Of a DNA stretch of 64,000 nucleotides, positions 25,576 through 33,861 are shown piece after piece. The number at the start of each line of letters is the position of its first letter. Position 1 is the first letter of the stretch. Below the pieces are notes generated by a model. The model was not told where the DNA came from. It made no database searches and saw nothing but the letters and a program-made list of their open reading frames with translations. Source of the DNA: Chloroflexi bacterium 54-19 (GTDB lineage Bacteria > Chloroflexota > Chloroflexia > Chloroheliales > Chloroheliaceae); the NCBI GenBank assembly GCA_001898225.1, contig MKTJ01000047.1, forward strand, positions 259,806 through 323,805, given 5' to 3'. The translations under genes were made by a program, and so were the position numbers.

Positions 25576-25587
25576 TGAGTTTCTTTC

Positions 25588-25615
25588 TCTATAAAAATAA
25601 ATTAGGGTTTTGCAA
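25588..25615 (-). promoter_or_regulatory. Promoter for the EamA leader
   Basis: Minus-strand TTGCAA (25615-25610) and TATAGA (25593-25588) with 16-bp spacing, directly before the 27-residue ORF. Confidence 0.45.
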
Positions 25616-25657
25616 CCGAATGAATTATAACAAGCTCTAAACTGCTGTGCAAGAGGC

Positions 25658-25686
25658 TTGACTTAGCTTAATGCGAGGAGTATAAT
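25658..25686 (+). promoter_or_regulatory. Promoter for the initiator tRNA
   Basis: TTGACT (25658-25663) and a perfect TATAAT (25681-25686) are separated by exactly 17 bp, the best sigma-70-type promoter in the window. The predicted start is about 13 bases before the tRNA. Confidence 0.85.
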
Positions 25687-25705
25687 ACCAACACAATCAA
25701 AACGG

Positions 25706-25777
<72 letters not shown>

Positions 25778-25786
25778 TCAAATTAT

Positions 25787-25817
25787 AAAATCACACTCTA
25801 CTGGGTGTGATTTTTGT
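25787..25817 (+). terminator. Terminator of the tRNA transcript
   Basis: AAAATCACAC (25787-25796) and GTGTGATTTT (25805-25814) form a perfect 10-bp stem with 8-base loop, followed by further T residues. Confidence 0.8.
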
Positions 25818-25904
25818 TTATCCGGCCTTTTTCTCTTGCCCTTTACCTTCAACCTACTTCTGTTGTATTACTTTGGTTTTTCTATGTTGGCGCGGAAAAG
25901 CTCT

Positions 25905-27548
25905 ATGAACCAATCGCTCGACCTGGCCCTGGCGAAATTCTGGAAAAATATCATTCCGCCCCAACCGGTGCTGGTGGCCGTATCGGGCGGGCCGGATTCA
26001 TTGGCCCTGCTCCACGCCCTGCTAGTTCAAAAGCCCCGGTTCCGCCCCCTTCATCTTGAAGTAGTCCATTTCAACCATCACATCCGCGGAGGAGCCGCCG
26101 ACCTTGACGCCCGCTTTGTCGAGGAATTTTGCCGCCAGCACGACCTGCCTTTTCACCTCGGCCAGCTTGATGTTCCCGCTTTTGCCGCCGGCAATAATCT
26201 CTCGCCGGAGGACGCCGCCCGCCAGGCTCGCTACACCTGGTTGAGCGACCTGGCCGCCCGCCGGGATATTTCGCTGGTCCTGACCGGACATACCGCCGAC
26301 GACCAGGCGGAAACCGTCCTGCTGCGATTGTTGCGCGGAACTGGGCCGCACGGTCTGGCCGGGATGAACTTCTTTAGCCCGTTGCCCCCGTCCCATCCCG
26401 CCCTTCTTGCGGAATATCCCAAGGCCGGGTCAAAAGAGGTCTGGCTGGGACGGCCCCTGTTGTCCATCTGGCGGCGGGACATCGAAACTTATATTTCGGG
26501 GCACAATCTTTCTCCCCGCCATGATGAAACCAATTCTTCCACCGATTACGCCCGCAACCGGGTCCGCCAGCATCTCCTACCTCTTCTCGAAAATGAATAC
26601 CAGCCTCAAATCAAGGCCAACCTGGTTCGCCTGTCTGAGTTAGCCCGCCAGGACGAGGAATGGCTTTATTACGTGGTCCAGGGCGAGTTTAACCGGACCA
26701 GCCGGTTTGAATTTGGCTGCCAGTTGGTTTTTGATAAAGAAAAGTTCCTAAAAAACCCGGTCGGGCTGCAAAAGCGGCTAATTCGGCAGGCCGCCCGGAT
26801 TCTAGGTGACCTCCACAACTTTGACGCCGCCCATATCAAGGCGGTCCTAGAGCTTTTCGCGGAAGAAGAATCCCGGCGTTTGGACTTGCCGGGGAAACTG
26901 GTAGCTTTCACCGGGAAAAGCCGGGTCGGTTTGCTGGCGGTCCCTGACCCGGTGGACTGGACCGCGTCCGGCCTGGAAATCCCTATCCCCGGCACCCTGA
27001 CCGGGCCGGGGGGCCGCTGGGTAATCGAGGCCCATCTCCTTAAGAATACAGGCTCTGCGGACTTCCTCAAGAAAGGCGACGCTTACCAAGTCTGGCTCGA
27101 TTATGCTAAAATTAGCCATCACTTACAGGCTTCATCCAGCGCTCAACCCACGGTGGAACCGAGGGTAAAGCCATTGGTGCGACCTTGGGTGCGACCCCGC
27201 CGGGAAGGTGAACGCTACCGGCCTTTAGGGGCACCCGGCCAGCGCAAAGTCCAGGATATTATGCTCGACGCCGGTATCCCGCGAGAACTGCGCCGGGATT
27301 GGCCTGTTATTGTGAGTCCGGGAACTACCCAACACCCGGAAGCGATTTGCTGGATACCGGGCGGCCCTATCGCCCACGATTTCAGGGTCACGCCCGAAAC
27401 GGAACAGATTCTTGGGCTAAAGTTTGCTTTTGGAACTACCCCTCAATCCAATAAGTTTCACGAAGCCCAGGCCGACCATCTCAAGTGGTTGACTTACCGT
27501 GATGAAGTTGACGACTGGTTGGAATCTAACAAAAGCGGAAAGGAATAA
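25905..27548 (+). CDS. tilS: tRNA(Ile)-lysidine synthase
   Basis: Cytoplasmic ATP-dependent enzyme that converts C34 of tRNA-Ile(CAU) to lysidine. The PP-loop SGGPDS is at residues 27-32, then HFNHHIRGGAADLDA and LTGHTADDQAETVLLRLLRGTG. The TilS substrate domain follows (about 245-330). A C-terminal domain has GERYRPLGAPGQRKVQDIMLD and VCWIPG-like ICWIPGGPIAHDFRV. An insert of 45-50 residues rich in Pro and Arg precedes it. I prefer the ATG at 25905. In-frame starts at 25836 (TTG) and 25884 (ATG) would add a hydrophobic stretch not expected in TilS. hpt follows 3 bp later, the usual tilS-hpt pair. Confidence 0.93.
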   Translation: MNQSLDLALAKFWKNIIPPQPVLVAVSGGPDSLALLHALLVQKPRFRPLHLEVVHFNHHIRGGAADLDARFVEEFCRQHDLPFHLGQLDVPAFAAGNNLSPEDAARQARYTWLSDLAARRDISLVLTGHTADDQAETVLLRLLRGTGPHGLAGMNFFSPLPPSHPALLAEYPKAGSKEVWLGRPLLSIWRRDIETYISGHNLSPRHDETNSSTDYARNRVRQHLLPLLENEYQPQIKANLVRLSELARQDEEWLYYVVQGEFNRTSRFEFGCQLVFDKEKFLKNPVGLQKRLIRQAARILGDLHNFDAAHIKAVLELFAEEESRRLDLPGKLVAFTGKSRVGLLAVPDPVDWTASGLEIPIPGTLTGPGGRWVIEAHLLKNTGSADFLKKGDAYQVWLDYAKISHHLQASSSAQPTVEPRVKPLVRPWVRPRREGERYRPLGAPGQRKVQDIMLDAGIPRELRRDWPVIVSPGTTQHPEAICWIPGGPIAHDFRVTPETEQILGLKFAFGTTPQSNKFHEAQADHLKWLTYRDEVDDWLESNKSGKE

Positions 27549-27551
27549 AAC

Positions 27552-28097
27552 GTGCCTTCACTTGCCGATGACATGGCAGAAATTCTAATTGACGAACCGG
27601 CTTTACAGGCCGCCATCAAACGTATGGGCGAGCAAATTACCCAGGATTATACCGGCAAAGACCTCTTGCTGATTGGTGTCCTCAAGGGCGCTATCATGTT
27701 TATGGTGGACCTGGCCCGCTCGATAAACCTGCCCCTGACCCTCGACTTCATGGCGATTTCCAGCTATGGGGCCTCAACGGTTTCGAGCGGGGTAGTCCGT
27801 ATCCTCAAAGACCTCGATTCCAGCATTGAAGGCAAGCACGTCCTAATCGTCGAAGACATCATAGATAGCGGCATGACCCTTTCTTACCTGGCCGACTACC
27901 TGAAGGCACGCGGCCCGGCCAGCCTGAAAATCTGCGCCCTGCTCAACAAGCCGGACCGCCGCACCAGCGATGTTGCCATCGACTACCACGGGTTCGATAT
28001 TCCCGATAAGTTCGTGGTCGGTTACGGTCTTGACTACGCCGAGGTTTATCGCAACCTACCCTATATCGGCGTCTTAAAGCCCGAACTCTATTCCTAG
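27552..28097 (+). CDS. hpt: Hypoxanthine(-guanine) phosphoribosyltransferase
   Basis: Purine salvage enzyme of 181 residues. The PRPP-binding loop is VLIVEDIIDSGMTL (about 96-109). LLIGVLKGAIMFMVDLAR and the flexible-loop region MAISSYG with TVSSGVVRILKDL are family features, and FVVGYGLDYAEVYRNLPYIG closes the active site. It uses a GTG start 3 bp after tilS, with AGGAAT as ribosome site, and is certainly co-transcribed. In many genomes ftsH follows; here a convergent RidA gene follows instead. Confidence 0.94.
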   Translation: MPSLADDMAEILIDEPALQAAIKRMGEQITQDYTGKDLLLIGVLKGAIMFMVDLARSINLPLTLDFMAISSYGASTVSSGVVRILKDLDSSIEGKHVLIVEDIIDSGMTLSYLADYLKARGPASLKICALLNKPDRRTSDVAIDYHGFDIPDKFVVGYGLDYAEVYRNLPYIGVLKPELYS

Positions 28098-28112
28098 GCG
28101 CAGGTCTGGACC

Positions 28113-28520
28113 TCAGGCCGGGAGGGCCGCTACCGCCTCGATTTCAAGCAAGATGTCCGACCGGAACAGTTTACTTACCTCAACGGCGGTGCTGGCCGGT
28201 GGCTGCGCTATGTTTACATATTCGTCCCGGACCTTGCGGACGGCAGGTAGAAGGTTTATATCGGTCGTAAAAATGGTAAATTTGACGACATTGCCAAAAT
28301 TTGCCCCGCACGACTCCAGCGCCGCTTTGAGGTTTTCGAAGACTTGCCGGGCCTGACTTTCCATGTCTGTACCGGCCAGGTTGCCGGAGGGATCGAGCGG
28401 CACCTGCCCGGCGATATAGATTAAGCGCCCGCTAAGGACTTCAGCCACGTGACTGAAACCGGTCAGTTTGGCGATAGTGGCGGGGTTGCTGATGCGGATA
28501 TTTAAGGGTATTTCGGGCAT
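28113..28520 (-). CDS. RidA/YjgF/UK114-family protein
   Basis: 135-residue member of the Rid family, which in its best-known form deaminates reactive enamine/imine intermediates. Seen are the N-terminal LIYIAGQVPLDPSGNL, ARQVFENLKAALESCGA, and VVKFTIFTTDI. The catalytic Arg typical of the RidA subgroup (in a C-terminal SxxRxxV stretch) is not evident: here it reads TAVEVSKLF, so this may be an Rid4-7-like or non-deaminase member. It converges with hpt, only 15 bp apart. Confidence 0.88.
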   Translation of the reverse strand: MPEIPLNIRISNPATIAKLTGFSHVAEVLSGRLIYIAGQVPLDPSGNLAGTDMESQARQVFENLKAALESCGANFGNVVKFTIFTTDINLLPAVRKVRDEYVNIAQPPASTAVEVSKLFRSDILLEIEAVAALPA

Positions 28521-28561
28521 TATAAAACTCCTTTTTTCACATTTTTAGACATTACACGACT

Positions 28562-28593
28562 AAAGACCGCTCCTTAATTTGGAAGCGGTCTTT
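28562..28593 (-). terminator. Inverted repeat between the VOC and RidA genes
   Basis: AAAGACCGCT (28562-28571) and AGCGGTCTTT (28584-28593) form a 10-bp perfect stem with a 12-base loop. On the minus strand it follows the VOC gene by 25 bp and has a short T run. Confidence 0.6.
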
Positions 28594-28618
28594 TGCATTT
28601 TAGAACTGTTTGGTTATT

Positions 28619-29008
28619 TTACTCTGAACCCTGGTATGTGCCAATCCACCAGGTATTGCCAAAGGTGTCTTTGAAACCGCCTGCATATTCGCCGTAAGGT
28701 TTTAGGCTCGGCTCCTCAACCGGGGCCGCTCCGTTTTGCAGGGCCTGGCGATAGGTCGCTCCGGCATCTTCGACATAGACGTAAACCGAACCGCGCGGCC
28801 CATCGGCCAGGGTGGTGCCGGTCTCGATAACAAAAACCGAGTCGGCAAGCCGCATTTCGACGTGACTGCCGTCCGCCCGGTTGGGGGTGCTTTCCACGAT
28901 TTCGGCTCCGAAGACGCTTGTTAAGAACGCGGGTAGTTCCAGGTTGCCGTATAGATAAGGCCGGACCGCGCCCATGCCATGCCGGATGTAACTTTTTCCT
29001 TCACTCAT
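28619..29008 (-). CDS. VOC (glyoxalase/PhnB-like) family protein
   Basis: 129-residue single-domain VOC protein. It begins with YIRHGMGAVRPYLYGNLELPAFLTSVFGAE, the PhnB-type opening. SHVEMRLADSVFVIE is the first strand block and VYVYVEDAGATYRQALQNGA the second, ending in KDTFGNTWWIGT. Function (dioxygenase, glyoxalase or antibiotic binding) cannot be decided; many PhnB-like members lack known activity. It has GGAGGAAAC as ribosome site. An 11-bp inverted repeat lies upstream at 29032-29064. Confidence 0.85.
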   Translation of the reverse strand: MSEGKSYIRHGMGAVRPYLYGNLELPAFLTSVFGAEIVESTPNRADGSHVEMRLADSVFVIETGTTLADGPRGSVYVYVEDAGATYRQALQNGAAPVEEPSLKPYGEYAGGFKDTFGNTWWIGTYQGSE

Positions 29009-29031
29009 TGTTTCCTCCCAGAAATATCAAG

Positions 29032-29064
29032 TAGCCTTAAAAAGCTATCCTGATTTTAAGGCTA
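29032..29064. repeat. Perfect 11-bp inverted repeat upstream of the VOC gene
   Basis: TAGCCTTAAAA (29032-29042) and TTTTAAGGCTA (29054-29064) with an 11-base loop. It lies 24 bp before the minus-strand VOC ATG and 58 bp after the TagO-like stop. It may be the latter's terminator (poor T run) or an operator. Confidence 0.5.
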
Positions 29065-29121
29065 TCTGCGAGGAATGTATTGTAAAAAAAGGAAATTTTC
29101 CAGTTATCGTGCCAAACCGGG

Positions 29122-30288
29122 TCAGATTTTGGGGGTTTCGAGCGGCTCGGTAGGCGGTACCTGTTTGGGATTCTTGCGGTAGCCCATCCCCTTGGGGTTG
29201 GTATTCACCAGCGGGATTTTCTCAAGCCGGTAGAAGGCTCCCAGGGCGGCCACCAGCAAGAAACCTCCGACCCAGTAGCCGTCGGCGATGCTGGCACCGG
29301 TCACGATAAGGGCCGCTACACCACACACGCCGCATAGCAGGTAAATCACCAGCACGGCCTCGCGTTTGGTCAGGCCCAGCATCACCAGGCGGTGTGAGGT
29401 GTGGTCCTTGCCGCCCCTGGTGAAAGGGATGCGGCGGCGGGTCCGCGAAAGCACCACCAGCGTAATATCAAAAAGGGGAATACCTAGCACCAGGATAGGC
29501 ACCATCCAGGTTACAAAGTCGATATTGGGAAAGCGCAGTTTGATACCGAGGGCGGCCAGGATGTAGCCCAGGAACAGCGCCCCGCCATCGCCCATGAAGA
29601 TAGGGGTGTGGCTCCGAATAAACCCGAAGTTATGATAGACAAAACCGAGGGCCGCCCCGGCCAGGGTCACGCCCATCAAAGCGACCAGCCACTGGCCGCT
29701 CAGGTAAGCTGCCAGGAAGAAGAAGAAAGCCGCTATCGCGCTTACCCCACTGGATAGCCCGTCCATATTGTCCATAAAGTTCAGGGCATTGGTTACGGTA
29801 ACTATCCATAGGATTGTTACAATGACGTTGACCACATCGGGGAAAGGGAGAAAGCGGAAAAACTCGATATGGACGCCGGTCGCGACCAGCCAGGCCGCCG
29901 CGATGACCTGCGCCCCCAGTTTGTAGAGCGGGCGCAAGCCGAACCGGTCATCCCAGAAACCGACGAAGGCGATAAATGACGCGCCAAAGAGTATCGCGCC
30001 TACCTGGGGAATATAGAAAGGCAGGAACCAGTAAGAAAGGCCGAGCAGGGCTACCATGAAGGCCAGGAAGACCGCCAGTCCGCCCAGGAGCGGGACCGGC
30101 GAGATATGGACCTTGCGGGCGCTCGGTGCATCCACGAACCCGACTCGCAAGGCCAACCGCCGTACCAGGGGCGTAACCCCCAGCGACAAGACCAGCGCCA
30201 GGACGAACAGGGCCAGGTAAAACCCGATGCCAGGATTACCCTCGGCGTTCTGGACTTCGACATTCAGCGTTTCGAATAACAAGTACAT
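29122..30288 (-). CDS. TagO/WecA-family undecaprenyl-phosphate GlcNAc-1-phosphate transferase
   Basis: Polytopic membrane phosphoglycosyltransferase (388 residues, about eleven helices) of the MraY/WecA/TagO superfamily. It starts a cell-surface polysaccharide by loading sugar-1-phosphate on undecaprenyl phosphate. Diagnostic motifs are APSARKVHISPVPLLGGLA, FVGFWDDRFGL, NFMDNMDGLSSG, FMGDGGALFLG and the cytoplasmic loop GKDHTSHRL, whose histidines mark the WecA/TagO branch rather than MraY. It follows the O-antigen-ligase-like gene by 20 bp, so the pair likely builds an exopolysaccharide or teichoic-type polymer. Donor sugar is not certain. Confidence 0.9.
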   Translation of the reverse strand: MYLLFETLNVEVQNAEGNPGIGFYLALFVLALVLSLGVTPLVRRLALRVGFVDAPSARKVHISPVPLLGGLAVFLAFMVALLGLSYWFLPFYIPQVGAILFGASFIAFVGFWDDRFGLRPLYKLGAQVIAAAWLVATGVHIEFFRFLPFPDVVNVIVTILWIVTVTNALNFMDNMDGLSSGVSAIAAFFFFLAAYLSGQWLVALMGVTLAGAALGFVYHNFGFIRSHTPIFMGDGGALFLGYILAALGIKLRFPNIDFVTWMVPILVLGIPLFDITLVVLSRTRRRIPFTRGGKDHTSHRLVMLGLTKREAVLVIYLLCGVCGVAALIVTGASIADGYWVGGFLLVAALGAFYRLEKIPLVNTNPKGMGYRKNPKQVPPTEPLETPKI

Positions 30289-30308
30289 CGCTGGCTTCGT
30301 CCTGTCTT

Positions 30309-33300
30309 CTAGCTGGCTAAGAGCGTTTCGATAGCCTGCTGCACCGCTGCCGGGTTCGACTGGTTTTTCGCCAGGCTGCGGGCCGTGCTGGCCTCGTTAT
30401 TTTGCTGTGCTGCCGCACCCAGCTTTTTATATACCACCGAGAGGAAGGCGTGGACGTAAGGGCTGGTGGCGTCCATCCCGATACTTTCGTTCAGGGTGCT
30501 TTGAGCTTTATCTAGCTGTCCTTTGTAAAGATAGACCGCGCCCTGCGCCCCCAGCACGAAAGCTTTATCCTGGTTGCGTTTGGTCGCGTCGGTATCCTTC
30601 TTGTCGTATTGGGCCGGGTCGAACGCTTTCTGGACATCCTCCAGGTTGACCAGGTTGCTCAGCCCCACATCCATTATCCGGCGGGTGTAGCGTTCGTCGC
30701 TGGCGAGTTGGAGCGGGTCAATCTCGGCCAGGGCCAGGTATTGCTGCCCGGCCTCGTCCTTTTTCCCGGCGAAGCGGTAAATATCGCCCAGCACCAGCCG
30801 GTTGAAATCATATTTCGGGTCAATCGCTACCGATTTCTGGCCGTACTCAATCGCTTTATCCATCGCCGCCTGGTCGAAGGAGCCGCCTGTAATATCGGTA
30901 TCGGTCCGGTTGGTGGCGAGGCTGGCCTGAGTCGCCGCCAGTTCGGCCCAGAGCCGGGCGTTGCGTGGCGCGTAGGTGTTTACGTCTTGCAGGTAGCGAC
31001 CGATAGCCTTGTTGAGCATTTCGGTGGAGCGGGCCGGTTCGAGGTCAGCCCAGCGCGTGTATAACCGGGCCAGGTTAGCGTAATGGTCCGGGTTGAGCGG
31101 GGCTAACTGGTTCGCCCGCAATAGTTCGCGTTCGCTGGCTCCCAGGTAAGCCTGCATATTCGCCAGGGCCGTCTTGTCGGTAGAGGCTTTTTGAGATTCG
31201 GTCGTGGCAAGTTGCAAGTAAGCCTGGCCCAGGTACAACTCGTAATAATCTTCGTTGGAAGCCCAGCTTAAGGCCTCCTTCAAGAGTGGGACCGCTTGCG
31301 GCCACTGGTTGGCACTGGAAAGGTTGTAACCCTGTTTATAGAGCGTATCGGCCACGATCGGGGATACGTTGCTAATCCAGATGAAGTAGAGGGCTGCCGC
31401 GCCTATAGCCGTCACCGCCGCGTAGAACCAGGGTTTGACCTGGCGGTAGGTTATCCCGCTCTCCAGGTCCATGCCGGAGGTAGCATAGATTGGCCCATTA
31501 CGCCGGGGATTGTTACCGCCACCTCCGCTACTACCCGGCGCCTTGGCGTTATTGCCGGGACCGGCGCTGCTCTGGTCGCGATTGCGGGCCGGGGAGTTGG
31601 ATTTGCCGTTAACCCTGGTCGAAACCGGCTCTTTTGCCGGTATCGTTTCTTTGCCCGCTTTGTTTTTATTTTTGGAGGAGCCTGTACCGTTTTTGGCCGT
31701 GGTTGCGACCGCTGCCACCATTACGGGTTCCGGTTCGACTACCGGCAGAGGTTCCTCCACGACCGGCTCAACCGGGGCGGGAATCGCTTTCCGGCCAACC
31801 GCGTCCCAGCGCCCGTATATCAGGCCGCCCATGAGGACTGCCAGGGCGATAGTCGTAAAGAACATCATCCAGGAGCTTACAATCTGGATACCGGTCTGGA
31901 TTTCAATCTGGTGCGCCACCATCGTAGAAATCAGGGCCGCCAGCAAGACCTGGTATTCAAAGCGCCGGGTCCGCCGCAAGAATTTGAAAGAGTACCAGAA
32001 GAAAGCCAGCACTACAGCGATATAAGCCACCAACCCGACTATACCGGTCGTCTCCAGGGCGTCCAGGTAGCCGTTGTGGGAGCGGTCGGGGATAGCGTTG
32101 CGGGCTTCGACCTGGGCCAGTTCGGCCTGGTAGTGCTGGGGCGACTTGTTATAAAGCGATTCGGGGCCGTAGCCGATTACCAGCCGGGCCGGTTCTTTCT
32201 GGGCCGCCTCGCCCATTATTTCCAGGACGGTTTTCCAGATTAACTGGCGAACTTTACCGGTACCGTCGTTTGTTTCGAAGAATTCGCCTAAACGGGCAAT
32301 CTGGTCGTTCTGGCGGGCGATTTTGAAGACTGGTTCAAGCGGGGTCGAACCGGGTGGCAGGTTGAACAGTACCAGGGTGCCCCCCAGCACCAGGCCGACC
32401 CCCAGCCAGCCGATTAGCCATTTCCAGGCCCGCCGCCGCCAGAACATAATCGGGAAGAAGATGAAGACGCCAACCAGGATACCGGCTTCGGGACCGCGGC
32501 TCTGGCTGTACAAAATAGTCAAACTGGCGATTATTACCAGGGCCGCGTAGCCCACAAATTCAAATAACCGGAACAGGTAATTGCCGTCGGTGCCACGCCT
32601 TCGCACCGTAAAGAGGAAAAAGAGGCCGAAACTGGCGAAAATGCCGAGCGGCAAAGCCCACCAGGGGCCAATATCGGTGCTACCGGCCAGCCCGGTCGAG
32701 TCCGAACCGTTGTTGTTGACCAGTTGGGCCGCCGTGGAAGTTATGACCTGCTGAGTGGTCTGGGTCGGGCGATAGGTGGCGTTAAAATTCAAAATGACCA
32801 GGAAAAGTCCCAGCATAAAGACCAGGAAGATAATGTAAAGGGCTATCCAGCTAAGCGCGGTATTACGGGGTCGGCCCTGCATGTGCCTTCCTGCCAGGTT
32901 GCGGTTTTTGATCAGCCAGTTCCCGGTTGTGACCGCCCGGTAAAGGACCAGCGGCAGCACCATAATCAGGTAGGCGCTGATAAAAATGGCGTTGCCCATT
33001 GTCGAGGTCACGCGGAAAACAACATCCCCCTGCCAGGGTAGCGGGTCGGCTTTGAGGTGCTGCAAGATGCCGTAGAGCGCCACCGGTATATTCGCCAGCA
33101 GGACAAAGCTAATTAACCGCTCAATCTGGCGGCGTTCCCGGATATTGAAAATCAACACCAAAAAGAAACAGACATAGGTGAGGAAAGTATAGGTGCCCTG
33201 CAAACGCTGGTAACTGCCCCACCAGCTAACTCCCGGTACAATCGAGAAAATGGTGGCAATCAGGTAAATAAAGGCCAGGACCAGGACAAAGATTACCATC

Positions 33301-33644
33301 GGACGCCGGAAGATACGCTGGATGAGCGGGCGGCTGTCCGGGCCGATAACCTCGCCATCTTCGGGGTAAACAATTTCGGTGGTTTCGGTGACCTTACCGC
33401 CCCGCCGGTTCGGGTTGGCGGTGCGGGCAACAACCCCGGCCGCCCGGTCCGCCGCAACCCTGGCGATACCCTTGGCGGCCCACGCGACCAGCATTACCAG
33501 GACCAGTGACCGGAAAAAGGTTATTTTGTCCGGCTCGAACACGCGGCTTGTATAGATGTTGAAGTAAATCGGAATCGAGACCAGGGCTAATAGCCAGGTC
33601 ACTTCCATCACGATGTCACAGGTCTGGATAATTTTTTTGGTCAT
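30309..33644 (-). CDS. Giant O-antigen ligase/polymerase-like membrane protein with TPR tail
   Basis: 1111-residue membrane protein. The first 615 residues contain about thirteen helices with an O-antigen ligase (Wzy_C) motif, SHNGYLDALETTGIVGL at about 525-541; the RSHN Arg/His are the expected catalytic residues. Residues about 625-735 are a disordered linker rich in Pro, Asn, Ser and Lys. One more helix follows at about 750-770 (WFYAAVTAIGAAALYFIW). The rest is a set of TPR-like repeats (YKQGYNLSSANQWPQAVPLL onwards) presumably outside the membrane. Such O-antigen ligase-TPR fusions ligate or polymerise surface glycans; the substrate here is unknown. It heads the minus-strand pair with the TagO-like gene. 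Confidence 0.88.
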   Translation of the reverse strand: MTKKIIQTCDIVMEVTWLLALVSIPIYFNIYTSRVFEPDKITFFRSLVLVMLVAWAAKGIARVAADRAAGVVARTANPNRRGGKVTETTEIVYPEDGEVIGPDSRPLIQRIFRRPMVIFVLVLAFIYLIATIFSIVPGVSWWGSYQRLQGTYTFLTYVCFFLVLIFNIRERRQIERLISFVLLANIPVALYGILQHLKADPLPWQGDVVFRVTSTMGNAIFISAYLIMVLPLVLYRAVTTGNWLIKNRNLAGRHMQGRPRNTALSWIALYIIFLVFMLGLFLVILNFNATYRPTQTTQQVITSTAAQLVNNNGSDSTGLAGSTDIGPWWALPLGIFASFGLFFLFTVRRRGTDGNYLFRLFEFVGYAALVIIASLTILYSQSRGPEAGILVGVFIFFPIMFWRRRAWKWLIGWLGVGLVLGGTLVLFNLPPGSTPLEPVFKIARQNDQIARLGEFFETNDGTGKVRQLIWKTVLEIMGEAAQKEPARLVIGYGPESLYNKSPQHYQAELAQVEARNAIPDRSHNGYLDALETTGIVGLVAYIAVVLAFFWYSFKFLRRTRRFEYQVLLAALISTMVAHQIEIQTGIQIVSSWMMFFTTIALAVLMGGLIYGRWDAVGRKAIPAPVEPVVEEPLPVVEPEPVMVAAVATTAKNGTGSSKNKNKAGKETIPAKEPVSTRVNGKSNSPARNRDQSSAGPGNNAKAPGSSGGGGNNPRRNGPIYATSGMDLESGITYRQVKPWFYAAVTAIGAAALYFIWISNVSPIVADTLYKQGYNLSSANQWPQAVPLLKEALSWASNEDYYELYLGQAYLQLATTESQKASTDKTALANMQAYLGASERELLRANQLAPLNPDHYANLARLYTRWADLEPARSTEMLNKAIGRYLQDVNTYAPRNARLWAELAATQASLATNRTDTDITGGSFDQAAMDKAIEYGQKSVAIDPKYDFNRLVLGDIYRFAGKKDEAGQQYLALAEIDPLQLASDERYTRRIMDVGLSNLVNLEDVQKAFDPAQYDKKDTDATKRNQDKAFVLGAQGAVYLYKGQLDKAQSTLNESIGMDATSPYVHAFLSVVYKKLGAAAQQNNEASTARSLAKNQSNPAAVQQAIETLLAS

Positions 33645-33861
33645 GTTCTCTTTTACGGCATATCAGGTTCGTAGAACGTAAAGCGCGGGTCCGCCCCAGG
33701 CAAGATTGTACCCAAAGACGCCGCTCGCCGCGCATTGAACGTAAAACGAGGAATATTAGAGTGTCAGCAGTTCACAGAATTATTAGAGCGAAACCAAACC
33801 AGGCTAGACTTAACTTATCCGGGTTTTAGGGTTACATTCAACGTTATACGCAGAACGTTTT
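33645..33861. other. Gap with AACGT-type words between recN and the ligase gene
   Basis: No gene is seen. The words GTAGAACGTAAAGCG (about 33668), TTGAACGTAAAACGAG (about 33737) and TTCAACGTTATACGCAGAACG (about 33837) recur at both ends in opposite orientations, like the gaps near 18.8 and 54.9 kb. Confidence 0.4.

Noticed and set aside
33660..33860. CRISPR-like array suggested by repeated AACGT words
   Set aside because: The words are short, irregular and in both orientations, with no constant repeat-spacer pattern.
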